In this document: positions 1 through 7,180 of the stretch, one piece after another | How positions within the stretch are numbered: the first letter of the stretch is position 1 | Layout: every line of letters begins with the position of its first letter | DNA from: Aromatoleum toluvorans | GTDB taxonomy: Bacteria > Pseudomonadota > Gammaproteobacteria > Burkholderiales > Rhodocyclaceae | Assembly: GCF_012910905.1 (NCBI RefSeq) | Contig: NZ_WTVN01000001.1 | Coordinates: 62,001-126,000 of the forward strand | Length of the DNA: 64,000 nucleotides | Direction: 5' to 3' | Made by a program: the position numbers and the translations under genes | Notes under the pieces: generated by a model | Seen by the model: only the letters and a program-made list of their open reading frames with translations | Told to the model about the DNA's origin: nothing | Database searches by the model: none

Positions 1-298
1 GATGCAGCTCGAAACAGGAGCAGTCGCGCATCTGCGGCGGCGGCTGGATGGGTGCGCACAGCTTCACGCCCTCACGCGCGATGACCGCCGCCGACGGAGC
101 TTTCCGGACCAGGACGCGTGCCGCTGCAAGCGCCTCTTCACCGGCCTCGACCAAACCGAGCACGCTCGCGAAGGTGGGGGACACATGGCCGTTTACGACT
201 TCGCAAGCCGTGGCGAGGTCGACGATCGCCGAATCCGATTCGATCAGCGCGCCGGCACGCTGAAAGCCGTGAGAGTCACGATATGTGACGAGTCGCAT
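1..298 (-). CDS. Fumarylacetoacetate hydrolase family protein, N-terminal part (runs off window)
   Basis: Reading leftwards from an ATG at 298, about 99 codons stay open to the window edge. The visible protein starts MRLVTYRDSHG and reaches APIQPPPQMRDCSCFELH, which fits the end of the small N-terminal domain of FAH-family enzymes (a proline-rich 'AP' segment, then an 'RD..xFExH' segment entering the catalytic fold). Members hydrolyse C-C bonds, decarboxylate or isomerise 2-oxo acids, often after ring cleavage. An AGGAG lies just upstream of the ATG. The metal-binding and catalytic residues lie outside the window, so the reaction cannot be assigned. It probably shares a leftward transcript with the SDR upstream. 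Confidence 0.75.
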   Translation of the reverse strand, partial: MRLVTYRDSHGFQRAGALIESDSAIVDLATACEVVNGHVSPTFASVLGLVEAGEEALAAARVLVRKAPSAAVIAREGVKLCAPIQPPPQMRDCSCFELH

Positions 299-395
299 CT
301 ATTGTCTCCTGTCGGGGGACTCGTCCCGCTCGATGCGGGCGAATCCTCTCTTCTTCGAGTTCTGCCCCTCCCCACAGGAGAGGCGCTGGCGGTTG

Positions 396-1097
396 CTACA
401 CCCGGCCGCTCACCGGCACGCAGGCTCCGGTGACGGCCGAGGCGTCATCCGAGAGCAGGAAAGCGATCACCGCGGCGAGCTTGTCGGGCGCCACCCAGCG
501 GCTGGCATCGGCGTCCGGCATGTCGGCGCGGTTGGCGGGAGTGTCGATGATGCTCGGCAACACCGCATTCACGGTGACGCCACGGTCCTTGAGCTCTTCG
601 GCAAGTGATTCGGTCAACCGCGCGACGCCGGACTTCGATGCGGCATACGCCGCCATCCCCATCCCGGCCTTCTGTGCGGCCAGCGCGCCGACGTTCACAA
701 TGCGCCCCGCCCCGCGCGCCAGCAGATGCGGCAGGGCCGCCCGGCAACTCGCTACGGCGGTACGTACATTCATCGTGTACAGGCGATCCCAGGTCTCGAG
801 CGCTCCGCCTTCGATCGGCTCCCACGCGAAGCCACCTGCCACATTCACCACGCCGTCGATGCCACCAGCGGCCACACGCACGCGCGCATAGGCTGCCGCG
901 CAGGCTGCTTCGTCGCTCAGGTCGACCTCGCCGAGCACAACCGCGACGCCTGCAGGCAGGCCGCCAGCGGGCGCCACCACACGATCCACAAGCGTGACAT
1001 GCGCGCCGTCTTCCACGAGGCGCTGCGCGACCGCGCGACCGAGCGCGCCGAATCCACCGGTTACGACGATACTTCTGGCTTCGAGTCGAGTACTCAT
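396..1097 (-). CDS. Short-chain dehydrogenase/reductase (SDR)
   Basis: A 233-residue classical SDR. The Rossmann glycine motif TGGFGALG is at residues 13-20, an NVAGG motif follows the fourth strand, and the catalytic YAASK is at about 145-150. The protein ends in a typical PVSGRV tail. It should oxidise or reduce an alcohol/ketone with NAD(P). The start at 1097 (MSTRLEAR) is preferred over the in-frame codon 28 residues upstream because homology to the family begins there; the ribosome binding site is weak. It is transcribed away from the DUF35/thiolase pair, so the shared gap (1098-1247) is a divergent control region. The substrate is unknown. Confidence 0.88.
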   Translation of the reverse strand: MSTRLEARSIVVTGGFGALGRAVAQRLVEDGAHVTLVDRVVAPAGGLPAGVAVVLGEVDLSDEAACAAAYARVRVAAGGIDGVVNVAGGFAWEPIEGGALETWDRLYTMNVRTAVASCRAALPHLLARGAGRIVNVGALAAQKAGMGMAAYAASKSGVARLTESLAEELKDRGVTVNAVLPSIIDTPANRADMPDADASRWVAPDKLAAVIAFLLSDDASAVTGACVPVSGRV

Positions 1098-1165
1098 GAG
1101 ATGAGAGTTCCTTGTATGGCCTCCGCGTCGTTGCACGCTGGCAGGCAGGTCCTTGCGACAAACTT

Positions 1166-1194
1166 TAGACAGATTTTGCACTTCTGTCTATATG
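1166..1194 (+). promoter_or_regulatory. Sigma70-type promoter overlapped by a perfect inverted repeat
   Basis: TAGACA (1166-1171) and TATATG (1189-1194) are separated by exactly 17 bases and resemble -35 and -10 boxes reading towards the DUF35 gene. The same stretch holds a perfect 7-bp inverted repeat, TAGACAG (1166-1172) and CTGTCTA (1184-1190), covering both boxes. A dimeric regulator bound there would occlude RNA polymerase. Seen in sequence; function inferred. Confidence 0.5.
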
Positions 1195-1211
1195 TGCATG
1201 TAGAATCCCGC

Positions 1212-1226
1212 TTGACCGATCGTCAA
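1212..1226. promoter_or_regulatory. Putative operator TTGAC-N5-GTCAA (copy 1)
   Basis: A perfect 5-bp inverted repeat with a 5-base spacer (CGATC), 22 bases before the DUF35 start codon and just downstream of the predicted -10 box. The same architecture recurs at 44569 and 47070 in other control regions of catabolic genes, which suggests a shared regulator. Confidence 0.5.
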
Positions 1227-1247
1227 ATCGTCGAGAGCGCGCAGACC

Positions 1248-1646
1248 ATGACCCGAAAACTCCCCCTCCTCACCGAGGACAACTCCCCGTTCTGGCAGGG
1301 CGGCGCGCAGGGGCGCCTGCTCATACATCATTGCGCGGACTGCACGCGCTTCTTTCATCCGCCCGCCCCGATCTGCCCGCACTGCGGCAGTTTCGAGGTG
1401 ACACCGCGGGCGGTCTCCGGCAAGGGCAAGGTCCTGAGCTACACGATCAATCACCAGGCATGGCGCCCCGACCTCACCGAGCCTTATGTCGTGGCGATCG
1501 TCGAACTCGCGGAACAGGCCGGCCTGCGCTTCGTCACGAATATCGTGGGACTTCCCGCCGAGGCCGTGCATATCGACATGCCCGTCAGGGTGCGCTTCGA
1601 GCAGCACGAGGACGTGTGGCTCCCCCTCTTCGAGAAGGACGCATGA
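1248..1646 (+). CDS. DUF35 / OB-fold protein with N-terminal rubredoxin-like zinc ribbon (thiolase partner)
   Basis: A 132-residue protein with a zinc ribbon near residues 28-45 (two C-x2-C pairs separated by a short loop, CADC and CPHC), followed by an OB-fold (VSGKGKVLSYTINH). In this family the protein is an obligate partner of a thiolase-fold enzyme, or of a MaoC-like hydratase, acting on acyl-CoA (ChsH2-Ltp2 in steroid side-chain degradation is the best-known case). Its stop codon overlaps the start of the thiolase-like gene, as expected for a stoichiometric complex. The start at 1248 is chosen because the ORF upstream of it has no family similarity. Confidence 0.85.
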   Translation: MTRKLPLLTEDNSPFWQGGAQGRLLIHHCADCTRFFHPPAPICPHCGSFEVTPRAVSGKGKVLSYTINHQAWRPDLTEPYVVAIVELAEQAGLRFVTNIVGLPAEAVHIDMPVRVRFEQHEDVWLPLFEKDA

Positions 1647-2836
1647 TGTTCGATCGAATCTTCGAAAAGGACGTCGCCATCACCGGTGTCGGCCAGTCCG
1701 AGGTGGGACGCCCGGTTGCACGATCGGGCATGCGACTCACGCTGGACGCCTGCCTCGACGCCATCGCCGACGCCGGACTCACGCGCGCGGACATCGACGG
1801 CGTGGCGTGCTGGCCGGGCGACAACAACAATGGCGATGCCTTCTCACCCGTCGGCCCCAACGCGCTGATAGGTACCCTCGGCCTCAAGGTCAACTGGTAC
1901 GGCGGAGGCTACGAAGGCCCCGGACCGCTCGCAGGCATCATCAATGGCGCGATGGCGATCGCATCCGGCCTGTGCCGCCACGTGCTGGTCTTCCGCACCA
2001 TCACGGAGGCGAGCCGACGCAAGGTCGACAAGAATGCCAGCGCCCTGACGAACAAGACGATCGGACGCGACAGCAGCTTCTTCTGGCAGTGGTACACGCC
2101 ATTCAACGTGCTCTCCGCGATCAACCTCATGGCGCTCTATACCCAACGCCACTTCCATGAATACGGCACGACGCCCGAACAACTCGCCCAGATCGCCCTC
2201 ACCTGCCGCGCCAACGCCGCGCTTAACCCGAAGGCGATCTACCGGACGCCGCTCTCGCTCGATGACTATTTCGCCTCGCGCATGATCTCGACTCCACTGC
2301 GCGTGCTCGACTGCGACGTCCACTGCGACGCCTCGACCGCGATCATCCTTTCGCGTGCCGACGCTGCCAACGACGGGCCAAATCCGCCGATCCGCCTCGA
2401 GGCGATCGGCGCCGCACTGCACCAACCCTGGTCGTGGGACCAGATCGACCTCACCGCGACCGCCGCGCGCGATGTCGGCGAAATGATGTGGGCGCGCACC
2501 GATCTCAAGCCCAAGGATGTCGGCTCGGCCCAGCTTTATGATGGATTCTCGATCCTCACGATGATCTGGCTCGAAGCGCTCGGGCTATGCCCGCGCGGCG
2601 AAAGCGGCCGCTTCGTCGAAGGTGGCCGCCGCATCGCCCGCGACGGCGAGCTGCCGATCAATACCAACGGCGGCCAGCTCTCCGGGGGGCGCACGCACGG
2701 CCTGGGCTACGTTCATGAAGCCTGCACGCAATTGTGGGGACGCGCGGGCGAACGACAGATCGCACCGCATCACGTTTCAGTGGTTGCGGCAGGCGGTGGA
2801 CCGCTGGGCGGCAGTGTGTTGTTGGTCCGGGACTGA
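1643..2836 (+). CDS. Thiolase-fold lipid-transfer/aldolase-like protein (SCP2-thiolase family)
   Basis: A 397-residue thiolase-superfamily protein (residues 12-16 AITGV; near the end NTNGGQLSGGR..HG and VVAAGGGPLGGS). The region where thiolases carry the nucleophilic cysteine (VNxxCaSG) reads GGYEGPGPLAGII and has no Cys. A QLYDGFS motif lies near residue 295, typical of the Ltp2-type branch, in which tyrosines rather than Cys do the chemistry. With the overlapping DUF35 gene this suggests a retro-aldolase or other C-C lyase on acyl-CoA rather than a true thiolase. The start may be 1643 or the adjacent ATG at 1646; either overlaps the previous stop. Confidence 0.82.
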   Translation: MMFDRIFEKDVAITGVGQSEVGRPVARSGMRLTLDACLDAIADAGLTRADIDGVACWPGDNNNGDAFSPVGPNALIGTLGLKVNWYGGGYEGPGPLAGIINGAMAIASGLCRHVLVFRTITEASRRKVDKNASALTNKTIGRDSSFFWQWYTPFNVLSAINLMALYTQRHFHEYGTTPEQLAQIALTCRANAALNPKAIYRTPLSLDDYFASRMISTPLRVLDCDVHCDASTAIILSRADAANDGPNPPIRLEAIGAALHQPWSWDQIDLTATAARDVGEMMWARTDLKPKDVGSAQLYDGFSILTMIWLEALGLCPRGESGRFVEGGRRIARDGELPINTNGGQLSGGRTHGLGYVHEACTQLWGRAGERQIAPHHVSVVAAGGGPLGGSVLLVRD

Positions 2837-2910
2837 GCCCGGCCACGGTGGCAGACGGATTACTGCACAATCAGACTTAGTGTCCAATTTTTGACTACAC
2901 GGAGGGGAGC

Positions 2911-3780
2911 ATGGCCATAAGAACGCTCGCGCTGGGACTGTTCATTCTTGCGACCGCCTGGCTGCCGCCGGCAAGCGCGGCCGAAGCGCTTTCGGGTAGC
3001 CAGGCGTCAGCACCGGATTCCGCCACGCGCGCGCAGGCTTTGCTGGAGAAGGCCACCGCCCGACTTCGTGCCGTCGGCGACCGGGCACTGGCGGAATTCG
3101 GCCGGCAGGGCGACTTCATCGACCGTGAGCTCTACGTGTACGTGCTCGACATGGACGGCACCATGCTGACCAGCGGCGGCTCGTCCACGACGCTGATCGG
3201 CCGCAAGGTTTCCGAGATGCGCGACGCCAGCGGAAAGGCTTTCTTCGCGGAGATGCTGAACAAGGCGCGTACCGATGGCCGCGGCGAAGTCGAGTACCGT
3301 TGGGTCAACTGGACCGACAACACCCTTCAGCGCAAGCATGCGTTCTTCGAGAAGGTCGGCGAACGAGTGGTCGCGGTGGGTTACTACATCAGCCGTTCGT
3401 CCCCGGACCAGGCGCAGGCCTTCCTTGAACAGGCCGTTGCGGCAATGAAGGCCGCGCCCACCAGCGCCATTACCGAATTCAACCGCATCGAAGGCCGCTT
3501 CGTGCAGGACGATCTCTACGTGTTCGTGATCGACCGGAAAACGGGACGCTTCGTCGCCCACGGCACGATGCCGCGCCTGGTCGGCTCCGACGGCCGCGAC
3601 CTATACGACCAGGCCGGCACACCCATCGTTCGCAAGATGCTGGAGCAGACCGCCAACCGGCCACGCGGCGAACTCGACTACCTGTGGAAAAACCCGGTCA
3701 CGAAAAGAACAGAGGAAAAGCACACGCTGTTCGAAGTCGTCGGCGACCACATCGTCGCGGTGGGCTACTTCAAACCCTGA
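2911..3780 (+). CDS. Secreted protein with two tandem Cache-like domains
   Basis: A 289-residue protein with an N-terminal signal peptide (hydrophobic LALGLFILATAWL, probable cleavage after the ASA near residue 23). Two similar halves follow. Each has an alternating 'ALAEFGR..G.F....LYVYVLD.DG..L' start and a 'GE..Y.W.N......RKH.FFEKVG..VVAVGYY' end, the pattern of single Cache domains that bind small carboxylates in the periplasm. No transmembrane or output domain follows, so it may be a soluble binding protein acting with a partner sensor elsewhere. A GGAGGGG ribosome binding site precedes the ATG. The ligand is unknown. Confidence 0.8.
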   Translation: MAIRTLALGLFILATAWLPPASAAEALSGSQASAPDSATRAQALLEKATARLRAVGDRALAEFGRQGDFIDRELYVYVLDMDGTMLTSGGSSTTLIGRKVSEMRDASGKAFFAEMLNKARTDGRGEVEYRWVNWTDNTLQRKHAFFEKVGERVVAVGYYISRSSPDQAQAFLEQAVAAMKAAPTSAITEFNRIEGRFVQDDLYVFVIDRKTGRFVAHGTMPRLVGSDGRDLYDQAGTPIVRKMLEQTANRPRGELDYLWKNPVTKRTEEKHTLFEVVGDHIVAVGYFKP

Positions 3781-3838
3781 AATCATTTCCCCTTGTCGTA
3801 AGCCGGCCCGGCTGTCGCATTTTCGCCGTCGCCGTAGT

Positions 3839-3861
3839 ATTCTGCGGACAGAATTTAATTC
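3839..3861. promoter_or_regulatory. Inverted repeats upstream of the IclR gene
   Basis: ATTCTG-CGGA-CAGAAT (3839-3854) is a perfect 6-bp inverted repeat, and the overlapping GAATTTAATTC (3851-3861) is an 11-base palindrome. Both lie in the 234-base gap before the IclR regulator. IclR-family proteins usually bind short palindromes and repress their own gene, so this is a candidate autoregulatory site (inference). Confidence 0.4.
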
Positions 3862-4014
3862 TAATACGCAAACACAAAGCCGTTTTGCGTGCAGATTCTC
3901 CGGCTCACGGATGGACACCCTGATTCCTGATGCGCCTCGCCTGGGGCGCACGCGAGGAAGAAGTCTCCCGCTTGCCGACCGGGACGCGTGCACGACGGAC
4001 GGAGGAGACAAGGG

Positions 4015-4803
4015 ATGGACACCACACAAGAGGATGAAACCGCGGGCCGGTCTTCAAGCGGGGTCACCGTCAAGCCTGTCGTCAATGCGGTGCGGATCCT
4101 GCGCTTTCTGACGGAGACCGACACCCCGGAGCGCGCAGCCGACATCGCCCGGCAGTTGTCGATCAACCCCAGTACCTGCTTCAACATCCTGCGCACACTG
4201 GCAGCGGAGGACATGGTTGCCTTCGATTCCGCGTCGAAGACCTATTCGCCCGGCCTGGGGCTCGCCAAACTCGTAGGACACCTCGTGACGCAGGGCCAGC
4301 GGCTCGACATCGCGCGCCCACTGCTGCAGCAATTCGCCGCCCGCTTCCATGTCACGGTCACCCTGTGGCGTCAGATGGGATACGACCGCATCGTGCTGGT
4401 GAGTTCAGAGGCAAGCCCGACCGATCTGCGCATCGACATGGCGATCGGTCAGCGTCTGCCCATCTTCATGGGCGCCAGCGGCAGACTGTTCGCGGCGGAG
4501 GTGGATCTCGACCCAACCGCGATGCGCGCCGCATTCGACAAGATCCGCTGGGCCCGACCGCTGGAGTTCGACGAGTACTGTCAGCAGGTGCAGTTCGCCA
4601 AGGAACACCAGTGGGCGATCGATGACGGCTACTTCTCGGCCGGCATCATGGCTATTGCGGCCCCCGTGCGCGACCGCGCCGGTGCCATTTCCTTTGCCGT
4701 ATCGGCGGTGATGTTCCGGGGCCAGTACATTGGCGCCGACGCGGACAAGCTCGGGGGCGAGGTGCGCAAACTCGCGGACAAGCTGTCGAACCTGCTGTTT
4801 TGA
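4015..4803 (+). CDS. IclR-family transcriptional regulator
   Basis: A 262-residue regulator. The N-terminal winged helix is at about residues 22-85 (VKPVVNAVRILRFL; AADIARQLSINPSTCFNILRTL), followed by an IclR effector domain (residues about 95-260, with GASGRLFAAE and a C-terminal AVSAVMF segment). IclR proteins sense small organic acids or aromatics and control catabolic operons. The ATG at 4015 follows a strong GGAGGAGA; the ORF opens 9 codons earlier without such a site. It sits directly upstream of a ferredoxin/SDR/extradiol dioxygenase group, its most likely target. Confidence 0.9.
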   Translation: MDTTQEDETAGRSSSGVTVKPVVNAVRILRFLTETDTPERAADIARQLSINPSTCFNILRTLAAEDMVAFDSASKTYSPGLGLAKLVGHLVTQGQRLDIARPLLQQFAARFHVTVTLWRQMGYDRIVLVSSEASPTDLRIDMAIGQRLPIFMGASGRLFAAEVDLDPTAMRAAFDKIRWARPLEFDEYCQQVQFAKEHQWAIDDGYFSAGIMAIAAPVRDRAGAISFAVSAVMFRGQYIGADADKLGGEVRKLADKLSNLLF

Positions 4804-4876
4804 GTGTCGTCGCGAGGGCGGCCGTCGGTCCTTCGGCAACCCTTTTGCGACCCTGCGATACGCACAGCACAAAATA

Positions 4877-4905
4877 GTGACACTTTTTCGTTTTCTGTGC
4901 ATAAT
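4877..4905 (+). promoter_or_regulatory. Predicted sigma70 promoter of the ferredoxin operon
   Basis: GTGACA (4877-4882) and CATAAT (4900-4905) each match the -35/-10 consensus at 5 of 6 positions and are spaced by exactly 17 bases. They lie 46 bases before the ferredoxin ATG. GCACA (4867-4871) and TGTGC (4896-4900) form an inverted pair around the promoter, a possible regulator site. Confidence 0.55.
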
Positions 4906-4950
4906 CATCTCGCAGGCCTCAATGGCCCCAAGCAGATGAGGAGACACGCC

Positions 4951-5175
4951 ATGAGCGAACAGAACGAAAAACTTCACAAGGTTATTGTCGATCGCAGCCG
5001 CTGCTGCGGTTACGGATTGTGCGCGGCCCTGTGCCCCGACGTGTACAAGCTGGACGGCGACGGCATCGTCTATCTCGACAGCGAGTTCGTTCCCGCCGGC
5101 CAGGAAGAGGCCGCGATCGAGGGGGCTGCCGCCTGCCCCGCCGAGGCGATCCGGGTCGAAGCACCGGGCGCCTGA
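4951..5175 (+). CDS. Small ferredoxin, P450-type, with atypical cysteine pattern
   Basis: A 74-residue ferredoxin. Cysteines are at 18, 19, 24, 28 (CCGYGLCAALCP) and 62 (ACPAEAI). The usual second Cys of CxxCxxCxxxCP is Tyr21, leaving C18-x5-C24 plus C62-P. That is the pattern of [3Fe-4S] ferredoxins that feed electrons to bacterial cytochromes P450. Cys28, normally non-cysteine in that group, is retained, so a [4Fe-4S] form is not excluded. Two P450 genes lie in this window (31976, 43161) without their own ferredoxin, so it is a candidate donor although 27 kb away. No ferredoxin reductase gene is visible. The start has no convincing alternative. Confidence 0.88.
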   Translation: MSEQNEKLHKVIVDRSRCCGYGLCAALCPDVYKLDGDGIVYLDSEFVPAGQEEAAIEGAAACPAEAIRVEAPGA

Positions 5176-5235
5176 GTTCTTCGCCGGACTGGTAGCGCGA
5201 AAAGCGCTGGAACCGCCCACTTCGCGGAGATCCGA

Positions 5236-5994
5236 ATGAATCGTCTTGAAGGAAAAGTCGCGCTGATCACCGGCACCGGCGGCGGTCAGGGTCGCGTCGC
5301 AGCCTTGCGCTTCGCGCGCGAGGGCGCCGTGGTGGTGGGTTGCGACACGGATGCCGCGGCCCACGCCGAAACGCGCCGGCTGGTCGAGGCCGAAGGATTC
5401 GAGTTGCACGGCTCCGCCCCGGTGGACCTCGGGGACCACGAACAGGCCCGCGCCTGGGTCGAGTCCGCGGCCGAACAGTTCGGGCGCATCGACGTTCTCT
5501 ACAACAACGCATCGGCCGCGCGTTTCGGACCAGTGGCGGAATTTTCGATCGCTGACTGGCACTACACGATCCGGAACGAGATCGACCTCATCTTTTACAC
5601 GACCAAATACGCGTGGAAGCACCTCACCGTGCGCGGTGGCGTGATCATCAACATCGCCTCGACCGCTGCCTGGGGCGGCTCCAAGGTTGCAGGCATCAGC
5701 GCCCACTGCGCCGCCAAGGGTGCGGTCGTCTCCTTCACCCGCCAGCTGGCGGTCGAAGGGGCGCCGGTCGGCATACGCGCGGTCAGCATCAGTCCGGGCT
5801 TCGTGAAGACGCCCGGCACCGCGGCCTTCGTCGAGAACCCCGTCACCCGCCGGGCGCTACTCGACGGCGTGCTGCAGGATCGGCCGGGGGAACCCGAGGA
5901 AGTCGTATCTCTGGCCCTGTACGTGGCGTCAGACGAAGCCGCCTTCATGACCGGTTCCGACCTCGTCATCGACGGGGGCCTGCTCGCAATCTGA
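5236..5994 (+). CDS. SDR-family oxidoreductase with His in place of the catalytic Tyr
   Basis: A 252-residue SDR. TGTGGGQG is the nucleotide motif at residues 12-19, D64 ends the third strand, NNAS is at 90-93 and Ser142 is in the catalytic position. The catalytic YxxxK reads HCAAK: His157 (codon CAC, 5704-5706) and Lys161. A single-base change would give Tyr. Because Tyr is the general acid/base in SDRs, the protein may be impaired, use His, or have another role. It lies between the ferredoxin and the extradiol dioxygenase on the same strand and may act on a dihydrodiol or ring hydroxyl before cleavage (inference). Confidence 0.87.
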   Translation: MNRLEGKVALITGTGGGQGRVAALRFAREGAVVVGCDTDAAAHAETRRLVEAEGFELHGSAPVDLGDHEQARAWVESAAEQFGRIDVLYNNASAARFGPVAEFSIADWHYTIRNEIDLIFYTTKYAWKHLTVRGGVIINIASTAAWGGSKVAGISAHCAAKGAVVSFTRQLAVEGAPVGIRAVSISPGFVKTPGTAAFVENPVTRRALLDGVLQDRPGEPEEVVSLALYVASDEAAFMTGSDLVIDGGLLAI

Positions 5995-6124
5995 GCACGA
6001 GCCCGAAAGTTCGTGACCCAACAGTGAACGAACGGACGCCGTGCCGCTGCGGCACTGTCCGAAGTCTGCGTAAAGCGCGGTGCAAATCGCGGGCGCAGGT
6101 CGCTCAAAACAGGAGGAAGACAGC

Positions 6125-7066
6125 ATGGACATCATCGGTATCGGCTACCTGGGGTTCGAATCGGCGAACCTCGATGCTTGGCGCGAATACGGCCCGAAGG
6201 TCATGGGCTTTCAGATCGGGACATCCCCGACTGCGGATCCGGACACCCTCTACTTCAAGCTGGACGACCGTCGTCATCGGCTCGCATTTCATCCGGGCAA
6301 GATCGACCGCCTCGCCTACATCGGCTGGGAAGCCAAGGGCAAGCTGGAGTTTCACGCCGCCGTCGAGCGCTTCCGCAGCCATGGTGTCGAGGTCACCTTC
6401 GGCGATCCGGAACTGTGCGAGAAACGCGGCGTGAAGGAGCTGATCCGTTTCCGTGACCCGGTCGGATACCAGCACGAACTGTTCTACGCGCAGAAGTGGA
6501 GCCCGCGCTCCTTCGTGCCGGGCCGTCCGCACGGCGGATTCGTCTGCGGCGAACGGGGCGTCGGCCACATCGTCGTGATCACGCCCGAATACACGCCCGA
6601 ACTCGAACACTTCCTCACCGGCATCATGGGCATGCACTGGTACGGCTCGGGCGCCGGCAAGGGCAAGACGGGGTTCTTCCGCTCCAGGCTCAACGACAAG
6701 ACGAGCCACGACATCGCTTACGGTTTCGGGCCGGGCAAGGCCGGCGTGCAGCACATCGGCCTCTTCGTGCGCTCGGTTCGCGACGTCGGCGAAACCTACG
6801 ATCTGGTCAAGAAGAACGGACTGCAGATGATGATGACGCTGGGACAGCATTCGCAGGATCCGCACATGTCGTTCTATCACTTCACACCGTCCGGCTTCGC
6901 GATCGAATGCATCACGGAACTCGAACCTTGGCACGATGATGGCTTCGAACTCAATCCGGAGCAGCTCTCGACCTGGGGTCATGAAATCGTCGGCCCCATC
7001 CTCGGCCCAAGCGTGCGCACACCGGCGGAGGTCTTCGACCCCGAGGTTCTCCACGCCAGGGGCTGA
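6125..7066 (+). CDS. Extradiol ring-cleavage dioxygenase (type I, BphC/HsaC-like)
   Basis: A 313-residue two-domain VOC dioxygenase that should open catechol-type rings next to the hydroxyls using Fe(II) and O2. The metal ligands are visible: His148 (GVGHIVV), His210 (VQHIGLF) and Glu261 (AIECITE). His195 (TSHDIAY) and Tyr251 occupy the catalytic acid/base positions of the BphC family, and the numbering is nearly that of BphC. The ATG at 6125 has a strong AGGAGGAA; an upstream in-frame ATG adds 15 unlike residues. Its neighbours (ferredoxin, SDR) suggest a short aromatic or secosteroid-like pathway. No hydrolase for the ring-opened product is adjacent. Confidence 0.9.
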   Translation: MDIIGIGYLGFESANLDAWREYGPKVMGFQIGTSPTADPDTLYFKLDDRRHRLAFHPGKIDRLAYIGWEAKGKLEFHAAVERFRSHGVEVTFGDPELCEKRGVKELIRFRDPVGYQHELFYAQKWSPRSFVPGRPHGGFVCGERGVGHIVVITPEYTPELEHFLTGIMGMHWYGSGAGKGKTGFFRSRLNDKTSHDIAYGFGPGKAGVQHIGLFVRSVRDVGETYDLVKKNGLQMMMTLGQHSQDPHMSFYHFTPSGFAIECITELEPWHDDGFELNPEQLSTWGHEIVGPILGPSVRTPAEVFDPEVLHARG

Positions 7067-7180
7067 ATGCCTGCGAGCGCACCAGTCGGAACGGGTTCCT
7101 CACCGCGCGCGCCGGTTGCGGCGCCGGCCGCTACCGCGCACCCTATCGACATCATCTGAATGCAGACACCGGAGCACGCG

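Noticed and set aside
2-433. Rightward 143-codon open frame at the window start
   Set aside because: The opposite strand encodes a clear FAH-family N-terminus (298 to 1) with a ribosome binding site; the rightward frame is Arg-rich and matches nothing.
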